Assembly: GCA_016165875.1 (NCBI GenBank)
Contig: JABBOT010000037.1
Location: 1,302,001 to 1,366,000, forward strand
DNA: 64,000 bases
Reading direction: 5' to 3'
Source: Acanthopleura granulata
Lineage: Eukaryota > Mollusca > Polyplacophora > Chitonida > Chitonidae
In this document: positions 12,579-23,789 of the stretch, piece by piece
How positions within the stretch are numbered: position 1 is the first letter of the stretch
Layout of the letters: each line of letters starts with the position of its first letter
Position numbers and translations under genes: made by a program
The notes under the pieces: generated by a model
What the model saw: only the letters and a program-made list of their open reading frames with translations
What the model was told of the DNA's origin: nothing
The model's database searches: none

Positions 12579-12990
12579 AGGATAAAGACAGAAGCATGAT
12601 TGCAAGCGGCAATAACAACTAGTCTACAGGATGAAGACAGAAACCTAATGGACAATGGCAATAATAGACTCAGGATGAAGACAGAGCCTGAATGCCAGTG
12701 GCAATAATAGACTCAGGATGAAGACAGAGCCTGATTGCCAAAGGCAATAATAGACTCAGGATGAAGACAGAGCCTGATTGCCAGTGGCAATAATAGACTC
12801 AGGATGAAGACAGAGCCTGATTGCCAAAGGCAATAATAGCCTCAGGATGAAGACAGAAGCCTGATTGCCAAAGGCAATAATAGCCTCAGGAAGAAGACAG
12901 AAGCCTTATCGCCCCTGGCAATAATAACAACAGGATGAAGCCTGATGGAAAACAGCAACAAAGACCACAGGATGAAGATCGAAGTATCAC
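12579..12990. repeat. 43-bp minisatellite, about 9 units
   Basis: AGGATGAAGACAGAGCCTGA begins at 12628, 12672, 12715, 12758, 12801, 12844, 12888 and 12932, with diverged units at 12579 and 12969. Units end in GGCAATAATAGACTC. Confidence 0.92.
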
Positions 12991-13399
12991 TGCAAAATAT
13001 AAAGGACAGAAATCAAAATCCTAATGGACATCAACCTGGTTCTCTATCGAGGGGGACTGGAGTGCTGAGAGGAAAGTGTCCGTTAGGTGCCTAAAAGCTT
13101 TCTGACTTCAATCTAAACCTTACCATTGACACAGCAGTTATATTAGTATACAGCATGGTCTGCACATAGTTTTATAGTTTAAGAGAAAAACAGCAATTTG
13201 CAGGAGCCGGCATTTGGCCCCTTGAGAGCATTTTATAAATAAATAACATATGAAGTTCTTGTAAACTCAAAAGATGACTGTCCCTGCCTGCATATTTTTA
13301 CATTTGTATTGGAAATTAAAAGATGGGCCAATATGCTAGCCATCAGAGAGGCACATGTACAAATAGGAGGATCAATTGCTTATTACATGTCCAAGGCTC

Positions 13400-13690
13400 A
13401 TATGTCCTAGCTGTGCCAGCGAAGAAAAGCGAATCTGACAACTGAGCGAGAGCTGCAATTGCTAATTTAATAAATATGCATGCAAACCGTGTTAAAAGAG
13501 ACGCACAATTGAATAGCGAGATCGGTCAAAGAAAAGCGCTTATTAAATATTGACAATGAGCCTTCATCGATCAGCTGCACAACAGTAGGTCCTAAAATTT
13601 CCCAGCGGGTCCTTTTTCACCCCCATCCACCATTAATATTTGACAAAGAGCAATTTCCAACTTTCACCGAACAAGATGAATTAGCTAGCC
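13400..13690. promoter_or_regulatory. Candidate regulatory island
   Basis: A non-repetitive block with GCAATTGCTAATTTAATAAA, ATGCATGCAAA (POU-like), CGGTCAAAGAAAAG (TCF- or nuclear-receptor-like), GACAATGAG (Sox-like) and TCGATCAGCTGCAC (E-box). The clustering of developmental-factor sites resembles conserved non-coding elements. Unproven. Confidence 0.3.
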
Positions 13691-13874
13691 ACATGAAAGT
13701 ACGTGTCTATGTATATGCATCGTACAGATGTAATGGGATGAGAAACTTATTGGCCTAAAATGTTCCTGAATGGCATTACAGTAATGGTACAGCCCCATGA
13801 AGTATTTGACGTAAAAGTACCTTAAACATCTAACACATGACTGACCAGTACATTATCAGAAGTCAGCATATTTA

Positions 13875-14072
13875 ATACCCTAAATGACCTAAAGTTACTC
13901 GTTTTGTTAAGAGAGATCCATTAATCTTAGAAAGGAAACTTTCAGGTTGGTTTTGAAGATACATATCCTACTGGAAAAGTGTAAGTTTTAATACCCAAAT
14001 TAATGACTGAGGACATTAATTCACCTCTAAAATCACACTTTCTTCAATGGGACTTCAGCTCATTACAGACTA
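13875..14072. mobile_element. Decayed family A element
   Basis: The left end ATACCCTAAATGACCTAAAG and interior CAGGTTGGTTTTGAAGATAC are recognisable. The right end ACTTCAGCTCATTACAGACT is diverged. Confidence 0.55.
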
Positions 14073-14707
14073 CACATGTACTGTATTGTTCAATCAGGGT
14101 TGGCACACTTTTCTCCCATCCCCCCAGAATTCATGGGCTTTTCATCTTTTGGGGCTAATTAACTGAGTGTTCGAAGATTCTTCAAGTCCTACACCGCTCA
14201 GAGTACCTCAAATACACGGAAACATCTAAGAAGCAAGGCCTATTCAAGATACACTACAAACTAGGATAGAAACTTTGACAACACTTCAATCTTCTATTTA
14301 ACAACAAAATAGTTTTTAAATTTCTCTGTTGTAGACAAGCATTTTGCAGATGAAGAGCAGACTGATTTCCAATTAGATTAAGGATATTGGAAACTGAGTC
14401 AATCCAAAGATATGCAGAGATGCGACAAAACTATTTCTGGGAACTCCATGTACCCTTACAATTCCTTACTTTTCAAGGACAAGACTAATTTTTTTCATGG
14501 TTTTTCCAGGGTGTGAAAATTTTATTTTTTGTTTTCAAGATCCTGCAAGATTTTTGGCTCTGAAACAACCCTGTTTTGCTTTAGCCTACTACAAACTAAA
14601 CCCGTTTTAGCACTAGGTGCAGTTTGCACCTGTACAGAACAGAAGAACGCAGAATAACGCATGGTAATTGTCAACAAATACATAAGAAATTTCTCATGGG
14701 TAACAAC

Positions 14708-14890
14708 TTCCTTAGGCCATCCTACGTTTGTTGGGCATAACCTGACTGACCCTCCGCAAAAAGTGCCGTATTCAAAAGTTTTTACTGGTATTTGGATAGT
14801 TCTTTTTCATTTTCTCTAAACGTTAGTTTCCTTAAAAGCACGACCTTTTTCACGGACAAGAATAGAAAAAAAAAAAACCTGAGCCTGTAG
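14708..14890. mobile_element. Family B copy, decayed
   Basis: The left end CCTTAGGCCATCCTACGTTT, then GTTGGGCATAACCTGACTGA. The interior TTTTTACTGGTATTTGGATA is followed by a poly-A run. The right end is not clear. Confidence 0.5.
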
Positions 14891-15950
14891 GCTATGGGAT
14901 GTATTCTATGATGAATGCTAATTGTTTCCTGTATGCAGATGGCTCAGTGTGTATGATTGAGACACTAAAGTAAATCCATTATAATTTGACACTTTTATTC
15001 ATCTACTGCCACATGTAGCTGTGCAACCTAGAGAGGTTTGAGAATCGCACTAAGCAAAATGCTAAGCAGTGATAAAACATTCGAATTACTGTTCCCAGCC
15101 TGGGAATTTCACTCGTACTGACCCAAATTCTCCCACAACAACTCTTCAATCAGTTCCGTGCTTCACATTCATGGGAACCAATTGGAAACACACCATGAAC
15201 TCCACAAAAGATAGTTATGGGAGACATTTTGTTTTCAATCAGGTAACTATATAATTAACTGATATAGGACCATAATTCACATAATCTGTAATTCTTTAAC
15301 ACTTTAAGCAGAATACACATATAAAGTCTACCCTAAGAAAGGGGCCCAACATATACAATTTTTGTACTTTTCATACAAACTATGCTTCAGAGGTGGCATG
15401 GTAGACTATATATGTCAACAGAGCATTTAGAGGCCTCTTGCATGTGATCAGACACTGTCAACGCCATTAGAATTGTTAAGAACATCCTATTTCACCTCAG
15501 ACAACATTACGCAGAGTCCAATTTTCATTATTGCCAACTTGTGAATTCTGATGCATTCAAAACAAGCTTAAACCTAAACTTACTTTTAGATCTGTATTGT
15601 TTATGGCAGGATCATAGGGGCATGGATTCAAGAATATGACATCTTCGTTCTATTTCCTTGAAAAATGATTTAAGTCGACTGACACAGCCACATAGCCAAT
15701 CTGGTAGGGTCTGAGCCTAGTATTAATAAAAGCTGGTCTGAACTCCAGTCTGTCAATCTGAGATCAGCTCTAGGTATTTAGCACTGCAATACGTTTTGAT
15801 CCAAATTCACGTCTGTACGACTGCTATCGATCTCCTATATTCATCGAGTGAAGCAACATTTACTGAGTTATTGGCATGGAATACATATATGATAATGGCT
15901 TCAATGATGAATAATTTTTCAAGATGGCCGTAGTTGATCAAGTCCGAGGG

Positions 15951-15966
15951 ACGGGGGGGGGGGGGC
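15951..15966. repeat. Poly-G tract
   Basis: An unbroken run of about 13 G after GGGAC. A similar run of 13 G is at 18926-18938. Confidence 0.85.
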
Positions 15967-16574
15967 TGCGAAAATCGAAAGCAGCACGAAAACAAAATGA
16001 AAGCGACCACACCTCTAGCACTGTGAAAGCAGTCAAAATGATCAACATTCACAAAAACAACAAAATATTCCTCAAAAAAAATTTAGAAATTATATGTTAA
16101 ATTCATTTTACTGAATGGTTACTTCACTCCTCACTATAATGCTATAAAATGCTTAACCAGAAAGGTTCAATCTGTGCATCATCTTTAGAATAATTTTTTT
16201 CTTGGTTGTACTTTGGTCATGTTGCTCTTATCTAGACTAGTCTTTGTACACCGAAGATTTCAATTTCCACTCTCAGTGAACCTTGCATCAGTTCGTCACT
16301 TCACACCAACACTTAATACCAAGCTTCAATCACACGTAGGTTCATTTAGTCATCTTTCACCACACTCAGAAGTCATCTCCATGCAATCTACACCAAGCTT
16401 CGGTTTGACACTACATCCATTTTCAATAAGTCACTCAATAATAATTAACATTCAATTGGTCTCTTAAACAAGGTTCTACTACTCACTACATCTACAGAAA
16501 GTTTCAACGGGTCTACCAATGGGGAGTTTTTTCTTCTCTAAATACTTGATTGATGTGTTACCCCATCTTATACT

Positions 16575-16780
16575 TTCACAAGACAGCGGCCAGCAATATG
16601 GTGGGAGAAAACCAGGCTGAGCCCAGAAGAAACCCAAGACCGTTCGAATACTCCTGGCAGACATTTGTACAACCAACTGAAGAGGAAACCAGCATGAGCT
16701 GGACGAACTCACAGCGACGACATTGGTGAGAAGTTCCTGCATCACTACGCTGTGTGAGCGTTTTAACCCTCTCGGCCAAT
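16575..16780 (-). repeat. SINE family 1, tail-truncated copy
   Basis: It contains GCCAGCAATATGGTGGGAGA, AACCCAAGACCGTTCGAAT, the reversed B-box region GACGAACTCACAGCGACGAC and the reversed head TTTTAACCCTCTCGGCCAAT. The conserved 3' tail is missing. Confidence 0.8.
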
Positions 16781-17129
16781 TATGTTTCAGTTAGAGAAAT
16801 CACACCTTGCCTAAATTATTTAAACTTAACCAAGCTTCATGCCACAGTCTCCATCAATTTGACTATGAACAATTTGTGAACAGCCCAGAAGCTCAATAAA
16901 CATACAAATCAGAATATAAAACTTTATCCAAGTTGCAACTATGAACAAATTTGACAATCTTCCATAAGGCTTTATAGCTCTCACTCTGTGCTGGATAAAA
17001 TTCATCAACTTGAATGGGGCCGTACGTAAAACATGTCTGATCCCTACCCATAAGTAGTATGATAAAACCATCAGGGCTTTTAGTTGGAAAGTGTGACATA
17101 TTTACTGAAATAAACCACAGGCATAAAAC

Positions 17130-17345
17130 ATGTTATCATGACATGCTGGGGCGCAGAGGATTTAGCGCTACGCCTTTTCCCGATGGCTCCACTCCACTTG
17201 GATGATGCATTAGGACGATCCTACCCACGACTCTTTTATCCTTTCCCCCGGTATCCAGAGACGCAAATTATCCGAGTCGACAGCAGATTCATAAAACCCT
17301 AGATATATGCCTCGCAGCCCAATTGTAATGTCTCCTCATCAAATC
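17130..17345. other. Non-repetitive block, no gene recognised
   Basis: Sequence such as GATTTAGCGCTACGCCTTTT, GATGATGCATTAGGACGATC and TTATCCGAGTCGACAGCAGA has a balanced composition unlike its AT-rich surroundings. It could be a regulatory element. Confidence 0.2.
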
Positions 17346-18136
17346 CCCGTCAGTTTACTTCACAACAATAAATCCAGAATTTCAGAGGTTCTCTGGAGTA
17401 TTTAAGAGAAGGCTGGAAAACCATGGCTGACGGATCACATAATCTACATGGACAATTACCATTTTTTACTAGGCGAGAGCAAAACACCAGACAATACAGG
17501 CTATTATTTCCATCTTTTTTTATTCGCAATCCTGTTCTATTAGTGTCTTCCGTCGTCTTTTTTTTTATTTCTGTTTTCTTCATTCGTTGTTGGACACATT
17601 TTTTTAATCCTCTAGGAACAGCCCAAATTTCCTATCTCCACTGTGGTGTAAATTCTGTTTATGTCCCAAATAGCGACTTAGTGTTATAGGGTGGTGGGCA
17701 TGTAACCATGCTTTCCTCTTGAGCTTCGTAACTAATACTTCTGGGCTCCACTTGTGATGTATGTCCACATGGGTCCATTCATCTTTTAAAAAATCACATA
17801 ATCGTACCCTCCCTGAAAAATTGGTTAAGTTTTTTTTTTTCTTCATTCCTTTTTTTTTTCTGGCAATTAAAGACAAACTGCACTAGAAATGAAAAAAAAA
17901 AAGCAAATTTTGCAGAAGAGCTCAGTAAAAACTTACAGCTTGTGTTTGGTATTTGATGGGTGGGTAAGATGGGTGGGTTTCTGCACACTCAAAATAATAC
18001 GGTCTGCTGGTATGAAAAACACAGAATTATCCAGTTCATGTAAATCCGAACAAACTTCAAAACACCTTGATAGTTTCTTTGCACTTTGATGTCCTTTTTT
18101 TCTTTTAGAAGAGAGACAAAAGAATAACTCTGCAAT

Positions 18137-18330
18137 GACATGGGCCAGATTTATACCAGAGAGTGTTATGTAATGAAATGGGCCAGATTTACACCAGAGA
18201 ATGCCATATAATGACGTGCCAGATTTACACCAGAGAATGCCATATAATGACATGTGCCATATTTACACCAGAGAATGCTATATAATGACGTGCCAGATTT
18301 ATAGCTGAGAGTGCTATATGCATATAAGTA
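18137..18330. repeat. Tandem repeat, about 38-45 bp, 5 units
   Basis: TGCCAGATTTACACCAGAGA followed by ATGCCATATAATGACGTG recurs five times with small length changes. The minus-strand frame over it (repeating MAFSGVNLA-like words) is a repeat artefact. Confidence 0.88.
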
Positions 18331-18639
18331 CTGAAATATTACTGCTACTCCTATGTGGCGTAATGTTACTGAAATTGTGTAAAATATCTTCATCATACAT
18401 TCCTCCATGTATGTAAAGTATATGCCAAAAAAACAACCCACAAAAATTGGTGTCATTTCCTGATGACCTACATGTTTATCTTTGTAGAAGGCCAGTCCTT
18501 ATATATTTGAACCCTTATAGCTACCTCACTGACAGGCCATTATTCAGAAACCAGACCTAAATATACCACCAAGGCCATTGTAAAAAAATTGTTTGTTGGA
18601 TGTAAACTGGCCTTAGGAGAAACCAGAGTCTCTAATGAG

Positions 18640-19020
18640 ACTTGCAGTGTTCATCACAAAATTATGTATTTATAATGGACAATGGACGATCAAAATTGAA
18701 ACCAATACTACGAAATATGTCTTGCTTCACTTGTACCAAGTTTTGTTGAAACCAGACAAAAACTGTAACAGTAACAAGTAGCATTTTGAAAGAAATGCTA
18801 ACATATACTAGATAGACACTCAGACATAAGTGATCATCCGAATGGAAAATCAGTATTATGAATTACGTATCTTGATGTAGTCTACACTTCAACAAAGTTT
18901 CGCTGAAATTAAACAAAAGCTGTCGGGGGGGGGGGGGTAGCATTTTAAAGGAAAAATTGACAAATGCCGGACGGACAGATGGATGGATGGACGGCAGACT
19001 ATTTCTTACTATATAACCTC
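18640..19020. repeat. Two diverged tandem units of a dispersed repeat
   Basis: CCAAGTTTTGTTGAAACCAG with CAAGTAGCATTTTGAAAGAA (about 18737-18797) and CAACAAAGTTTCGCTGAAAT with GGTAGCATTTTAAAGGAAAA (about 18890-18955) are copies about 158 bp apart. A run of G at 18926 onward and GGACGGACAGATGGATGGAT close the unit. Confidence 0.6.
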
Positions 19021-19149
19021 TTCTGCTCTTTTACCAGTAGAGCTAAAAATAGTGTGGGCCAGTAGGGAATATTTTTTTTTTCATTCTGACTACTATTAGA
19101 AATTAACATGGAGAAAAATACAATAAAAACCTTTTATCAAAATACCAAT

Positions 19150-19215
19150 AAAAACTTTTGAGCCCTTTTTTGAAGGATTGGGTTTTGCCCAACAAACTCC
19201 TTTGTTATGATTTGC
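19150..19215. mobile_element. Family B fragment
   Basis: TTTTTGAAGGATTGGGTTTT and GCCCAACAAACTCCTTTGTT correspond to the inverted left half of family B. Confidence 0.4.
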
Positions 19216-19490
19216 AATCAACCTATGTACTTGCATGTTTGCTAATTAAGTATCATGTTTTAATTTGATCTTGTAGAAGCTGCACATAAAAAGACAATGT
19301 TAATCGTTTAGTCAATTACAACATCACAAGAACACATATATAGTTCCCAAAGAAAAAGTTAATGGAATTCCACGGGTATACCAGTGACTTCCACTCAACG
19401 AACAGAGGCATTACATGGTATTCTGAATTCCATTGGAATTCCATTGGTAGTCTTTGGTATTCCAGAGGAAAAATAAGATATTTTCCAGCC

Positions 19491-19630
19491 ATTCCCTGGA
19501 AATTCCAGAGGCAGGTCCGAAATTCCAGAGACAGATCCAGAATTCCAGAAACAGGTCCGGAATTCCAAAGACAGATCCGGAATTCCAGAGATAGGTCCTG
19601 AACTCCAGGGACGTATCTGGAATTTCAGCC
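19491..19630. repeat. 20-bp tandem repeat built on GAATTCCAGA
   Basis: Seven units of exactly 20 bp of the form GGAATTCCAGAGACAGATCC. The self-complementary GGAATTCC recurs in most of them. The sequence just upstream (19360-19480) has more scattered GGAATTCCATTGG words. Confidence 0.92.
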
Positions 19631-21239
19631 TTATGCAAATTAAATCATTATCATGTATATATGCGAGGACTTGGACTTGGTGAATGTCGCACTGAACTCA
19701 GACTGATTTTCTGGTTAAACTTCAGATGAACCTCCACTCTAGCTTCTCAGACATTTCAAGAGATGGACGAACAACACTACAACAACAACAAAATGGCTCC
19801 ATTCTAAGTTCAACCTCCAATGTCGTCAGTTTCATACTCTGTTAAGTGTACAGTTTTGGGATTTATAACTCTTAGCACTAGATGTGGTAATTCCATACAG
19901 ACAAAGAGATCATCTGTGTTCTGTTTGTTTGTTTTTTGGTTTTTTTTGGTGTTCGATGGCATAGAGGTTTGCTTTCAGAGTTACTCTCATGTCCCTACAG
20001 CCATCTGTATTTTCAATGCATATCTAATCAAAGTGCACAAAAAGACACACAGTTTGCTGACATACAGATTTCCTGCCAGCCCGAGGTTGCTATTTCCCTC
20101 CCAGCTGACGGGATATCATATATCCACAGAGGGAAGCAACGCTAGAGCTTACACACTTTCACACCAAGTCAGGTGAGTCCTTTCTGAACAACGTCTGCAC
20201 CCCAAAACAGGTGCCATCTGTGTCTTTTACCCGTCGGCTCGGCTGCACACACGGCATCCCACGTATATTCCAATCAGTAATGGCAAGCCAGCCCAAAATT
20301 CGCGACAGGACCAAGTCATTTTACAACTAACCGGCTATGATGTGCTTCTTTCGGGTTTGCGCTTGCACCCCACAGGGAGGAGAACTGTTCAACACACATA
20401 GCTGTGGTCGACACAAGATGGCCACCTCTCAAGCAATGATAGTTTCGCGAACATCGCAACCTGGGCCTAATCAGCAGAAGAGTGTGCATTAAATTAATGC
20501 ACCAGTATTTCTTTTTTAAAAACTATAGTAGTTTTAAAATCTTGAAATCCAATATATTAACAACTTGCTAAAAGAAGAAGAATAGTAATTTCATGCTATG
20601 ATACTAGAGTATTACAAAACAAATAATGATGTACATAAACTAAAGCAAGCTTCAAGTGTAAGAAAAAAGTCACGCTTTTTTGAGTCTCTGTTTGGATCCA
20701 GTTTGCTTGGGGAACATGTACACGATCATCGACTGGGACGAAGGGTATTAAAATACAATTAAATTACACATACAAAGGAATTGTTTTAAGCAGTATGTTA
20801 AAGTTTTTGGCGGGGTTTTGATTTGGGGTTTTATCCTTTCTTCACAGGTGAGGTACTCAGCCTTCCCTATGCCACCAGCTGAAGAATAGCAAGCTTCAGA
20901 CAATTCAAACTGTGTACCCCACTTAACAATAAAACTGGTAAAATGGAGAAGGAAAAATATAAAAATTTTGAAATACTTTAACAGTACTACATGCATTCAA
21001 TACCTGGGTGTATTATGTAAAAATATGTATATATATTAATTAATACTATTAATTACAAGCACATTACATAAATTAAGTACAGTGTGCTGCTTTACCTCAA
21101 TAGCATATGTTATTTAGAGCTGTTATTGTGTTACTATTTTTGTTGTCTTTTTATTGAATTTGATCTATTTCAATATGTATATTCACACTGGAATGAACTG
21201 GAATACCAGTATCTTAGTAAATTTGCCATTATCAGTAAA

Positions 21240-21600
21240 CATTCGAAATAACCACTGGGCATCCAGTGAAATGCCACAGAAGTACCACTGGATAATTTAT
21301 CTGATGGATTCTGTCTGGAATTCCAATAAATACCGGATTTTTTTTCTCACTGGTATGCCACTTTTACTCCACTGGAAATACGATCAGTTAACATTGGAAA
21401 TACCACCGGATATCCAATGGATTCTATCTGGAATTGCAGTAAATACCGGAATTTTTTTCCACTGGTATGCCATTGATACTCTGCTGGAATTAACACTGGA
21501 AAACATTGGAAATACCACTGGATTCTGTCTGGAATTCCAGTAAATACTGGATCTTTTTCCACTGGGGTGCCATTGGAAATCCCAGAGGTATTTCACTGTT
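21240..21600. repeat. Degenerate 100-115 bp repeat rich in GGAATTCCA and CCACTGG
   Basis: ATTCTGTCTGGAATTCCAAT at 21308, ATTCTATCTGGAATTGCAGT at 21421 and ATTCTGTCTGGAATTCCAGT at 21522 mark three units; each is followed by AAATACCGGATTTTTTTTC-like sequence and CCACTGGTATGCCA. Its word usage resembles the 19360-19630 region. Confidence 0.82.
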
Positions 21601-22153
21601 ATATTGAGTAGAATACCATCAAAAATACTGGCAAAATCTGCCACACTGGAAATGCCATTGGTATTCCAGACTAAATTTTCTATGGGGGTGCCCAATGTAA
21701 CAGGCCCTGGGTAATGCTCATTGGACAAGAACCAAATCCAAAGCGTAAGAAAATACATGAACATTCATGTACACAGCGCATGTATCAGGTACATTGATTA
21801 CTGATACATGTATGCGTAAATCTTCCAATTCACCTACAGGCCATGTTACATGTAAAGTAGGTTTGTATGCTTATGCACCAGTTTTCACGTCTTTACACCT
21901 GGCCCAAAGAGATGGATACTACACACAAACCCAGGCCGGGACACACAATTCCCTTGTTACAAACCTCAATTTACATGTACGTGTACCACGATTAACAGTC
22001 AATGCCGTCATGCCTAAAACTTTGCAATCATCGTTGCTTACATGTACATTTCTGGACAGTCTGGGAGATAAAATCCAGACTTCCTAGTCCAGTTGCCGAC
22101 AGGCTGAACCTGGCAATTAACTTATCACTTTCATTTACTGCACTGCCGTCATC

Positions 22154-22203
22154 AATTTATTTATTTATATGACTGATGTTTTACACCATACTCAAAAATA
22201 TTA
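22154..22203 (-). repeat. SINE family 1, 3'-tail fragment
   Basis: TTTATTTATTTATATGACTG followed by ATGTTTTACACCATACTCAA is the reversed family-1 tail. It breaks off where the next, oppositely oriented copy begins. Confidence 0.75.
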
Positions 22204-22207
22204 ACTG

Positions 22208-22484
22208 ACACCATGGCTGAGAGGGTTAGCGTGCTATATTGCAGCATAATGACCTAGGAGCCTCTTACCTATGCGATCGTTCGCTATGAATTCAAGCACA
22301 GCTCATGCTGGTTTCCTCTCTGGTCACACATGGAAAGGTCCTCCAGCAACCTGTGGATGGTTGTTGAGTTTCCTCCAGGCTCTGTCCGGTTTCCTCCCAC
22401 CATAATACTGGCCACGTATCGTCAAATAAGTGAAATGTCATGGATTACGGCATAAAACACCAATTAAATAAACACATAAATAAA
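22208..22484 (+). repeat. SINE family 1, full-length copy
   Basis: The head CCATGGCTGAGAGGGTTAGC, the middle TGGTTTCCTCTCTGGTCACA and the tail ATTACGGCATAAAACACCAA with TAAA repeats match the copy at 10197. Confidence 0.88.
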
Positions 22485-22789
22485 ATTCACACGTAAAGAT
22501 CTATGTACATGTACACATTCATGTAAACAATTAAAAAATGATGAAAAAAAGTCACAGGCCAATTTGTGCGTGCATTATCTCACTCTATGTCTGACTGGAC
22601 GACAAGGAACCCCTAAATCGTTCCCTAACTTCTCACCCCATCAAGCCTTCTCGGAGAAAACTAAAGCAGCAAACAGTATCTGTTTTTTGTCCAGACTGAA
22701 TGTCAGATGTTACATTATCTTGATGAAATATCAAGCCACAAGCACTCCAGATATCCCAAGATACCACACCACTATGCTGGGGGTAGCGT

Positions 22790-23215
22790 CTGGCAGATAT
22801 TAAAGTCGGGCGAAGTCGGCGCTGTCCTAGGCAGGAATTACCCGCCGCGCGGTATATAAATGCCCTATGCAAGTATAATTTCATTTGTCTCTCCCAGAGT
22901 TTTGGCTACAGTCTCAGGAGGTGAGTCTACAGTGTACCTTTGGATCTTCAAGTCACCTGGTTGTTTTAATCGCGAGGATCGCCGAGATTAAACCAGGCGA
23001 CAGAGCGGCTGAGAAAAGAGCTGAGCGAGAATGACATGTGGTGGGCCGTAATGCGATTTGCTACAACCGTCGAACATATGGTAGGAGTTTTCATCGGGAC
23101 TTTATAGGCTCTGGCGGTATTGGTGAGAGAGCGACTTGGGGAAATAAAAACACAATTTGGAGGATCGCTGTGTCGGTCTTTATATACGAGAATGACTGAC
23201 ACGCCTTAGGGACTG
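22790..23215. promoter_or_regulatory. Candidate regulatory island, GC-richer
   Basis: CCCGCCGCGCGGTATATAAA offers a TATA-like word in a locally GC-rich setting, followed by TCTCCCAGAGTTTTGGCTAC. An imperfect dyad, CCTGGTT...TTAATC (22956-22971) and GATTAAACCAGG (22986-22997), surrounds GCGAGGATCGCCGA. CATATG is also present. No exon could be attached to it. Confidence 0.3.
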
Positions 23216-23579
23216 TTTTATTTTAGACAAGGGTTACTCCTTCATTAGGGTTATGTACACTTTGTAGGCTTGCATGACGTGGGTGCAGTACACTTTCTAA
23301 CATGGCACTTAAGCTGCATACAGGATATTTTGTTTTCGATATATACCTTGATCTTATAAGCATGAAGACCCACAGATGCTTTTCTAATAGTTTGGAATGA
23401 GCGACACACACATTTCTTGATTTAATTTTACTCAATCCTGACTTAACACTGGACAAGGTTCAGCTGGTGCATCTATCAAATAACATGTCTCAATGCTTCA
23501 GGCACAGTGTGCTGCAATGTTGTCAACCTATATGTATAGCATTCAGCTCATACATGCTTTGGGGATGCTGTAAAGGCAT

Positions 23580-23775
23580 GTCACACAAGGTGCAGGTTCA
23601 AACCCAGCCTTGGACAGGGAATTTGTACACAATACACTGCTTTCACTGTTTGTGTGGATTTGACAGCACTTCCGTGGCTGTTTGCGTAACTCAAAGTTCG
23701 CTGAGAACCAGGCCACTACAGACAGCTTTCCACTCACACGGAGAACACTGGATATATTATACCGCGTGAGAAAGA
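23580..23775 (+). repeat. SINE-like repeat, family 3
   Basis: GCAGGTTCAAACCCAGCCTT (B-box), GACAGGGAATTT, CACTGCTTTCACTGTTTGTG and TTGCGTAACTCAAAGTTCGC. The same order occurs at 38845-39005. Reading frames over it are not genes. Confidence 0.65.
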
Positions 23776-23789
23776 TCGTCAGTAACTTG

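Larger units (their letters stand above)
11488..16574. other. Gene-free stretch
   Basis: Between the satellite and the SINE at 16575 it holds the 43-bp minisatellite, the candidate regulatory island at 13400, a family A and a family B remnant. Nothing coding is supported. Confidence 0.5.

Noticed and set aside
19820..20176. 118-codon plus-strand frame
   Set aside because: Low-complexity F/W run from a poly-T stretch, no domain, no splice support.
21154..21764. Overlapping frames of about 125-129 codons on both strands
   Set aside because: They cover the degenerate GGAATTCCA repeat and both strands are open; typical of tandem repeats.
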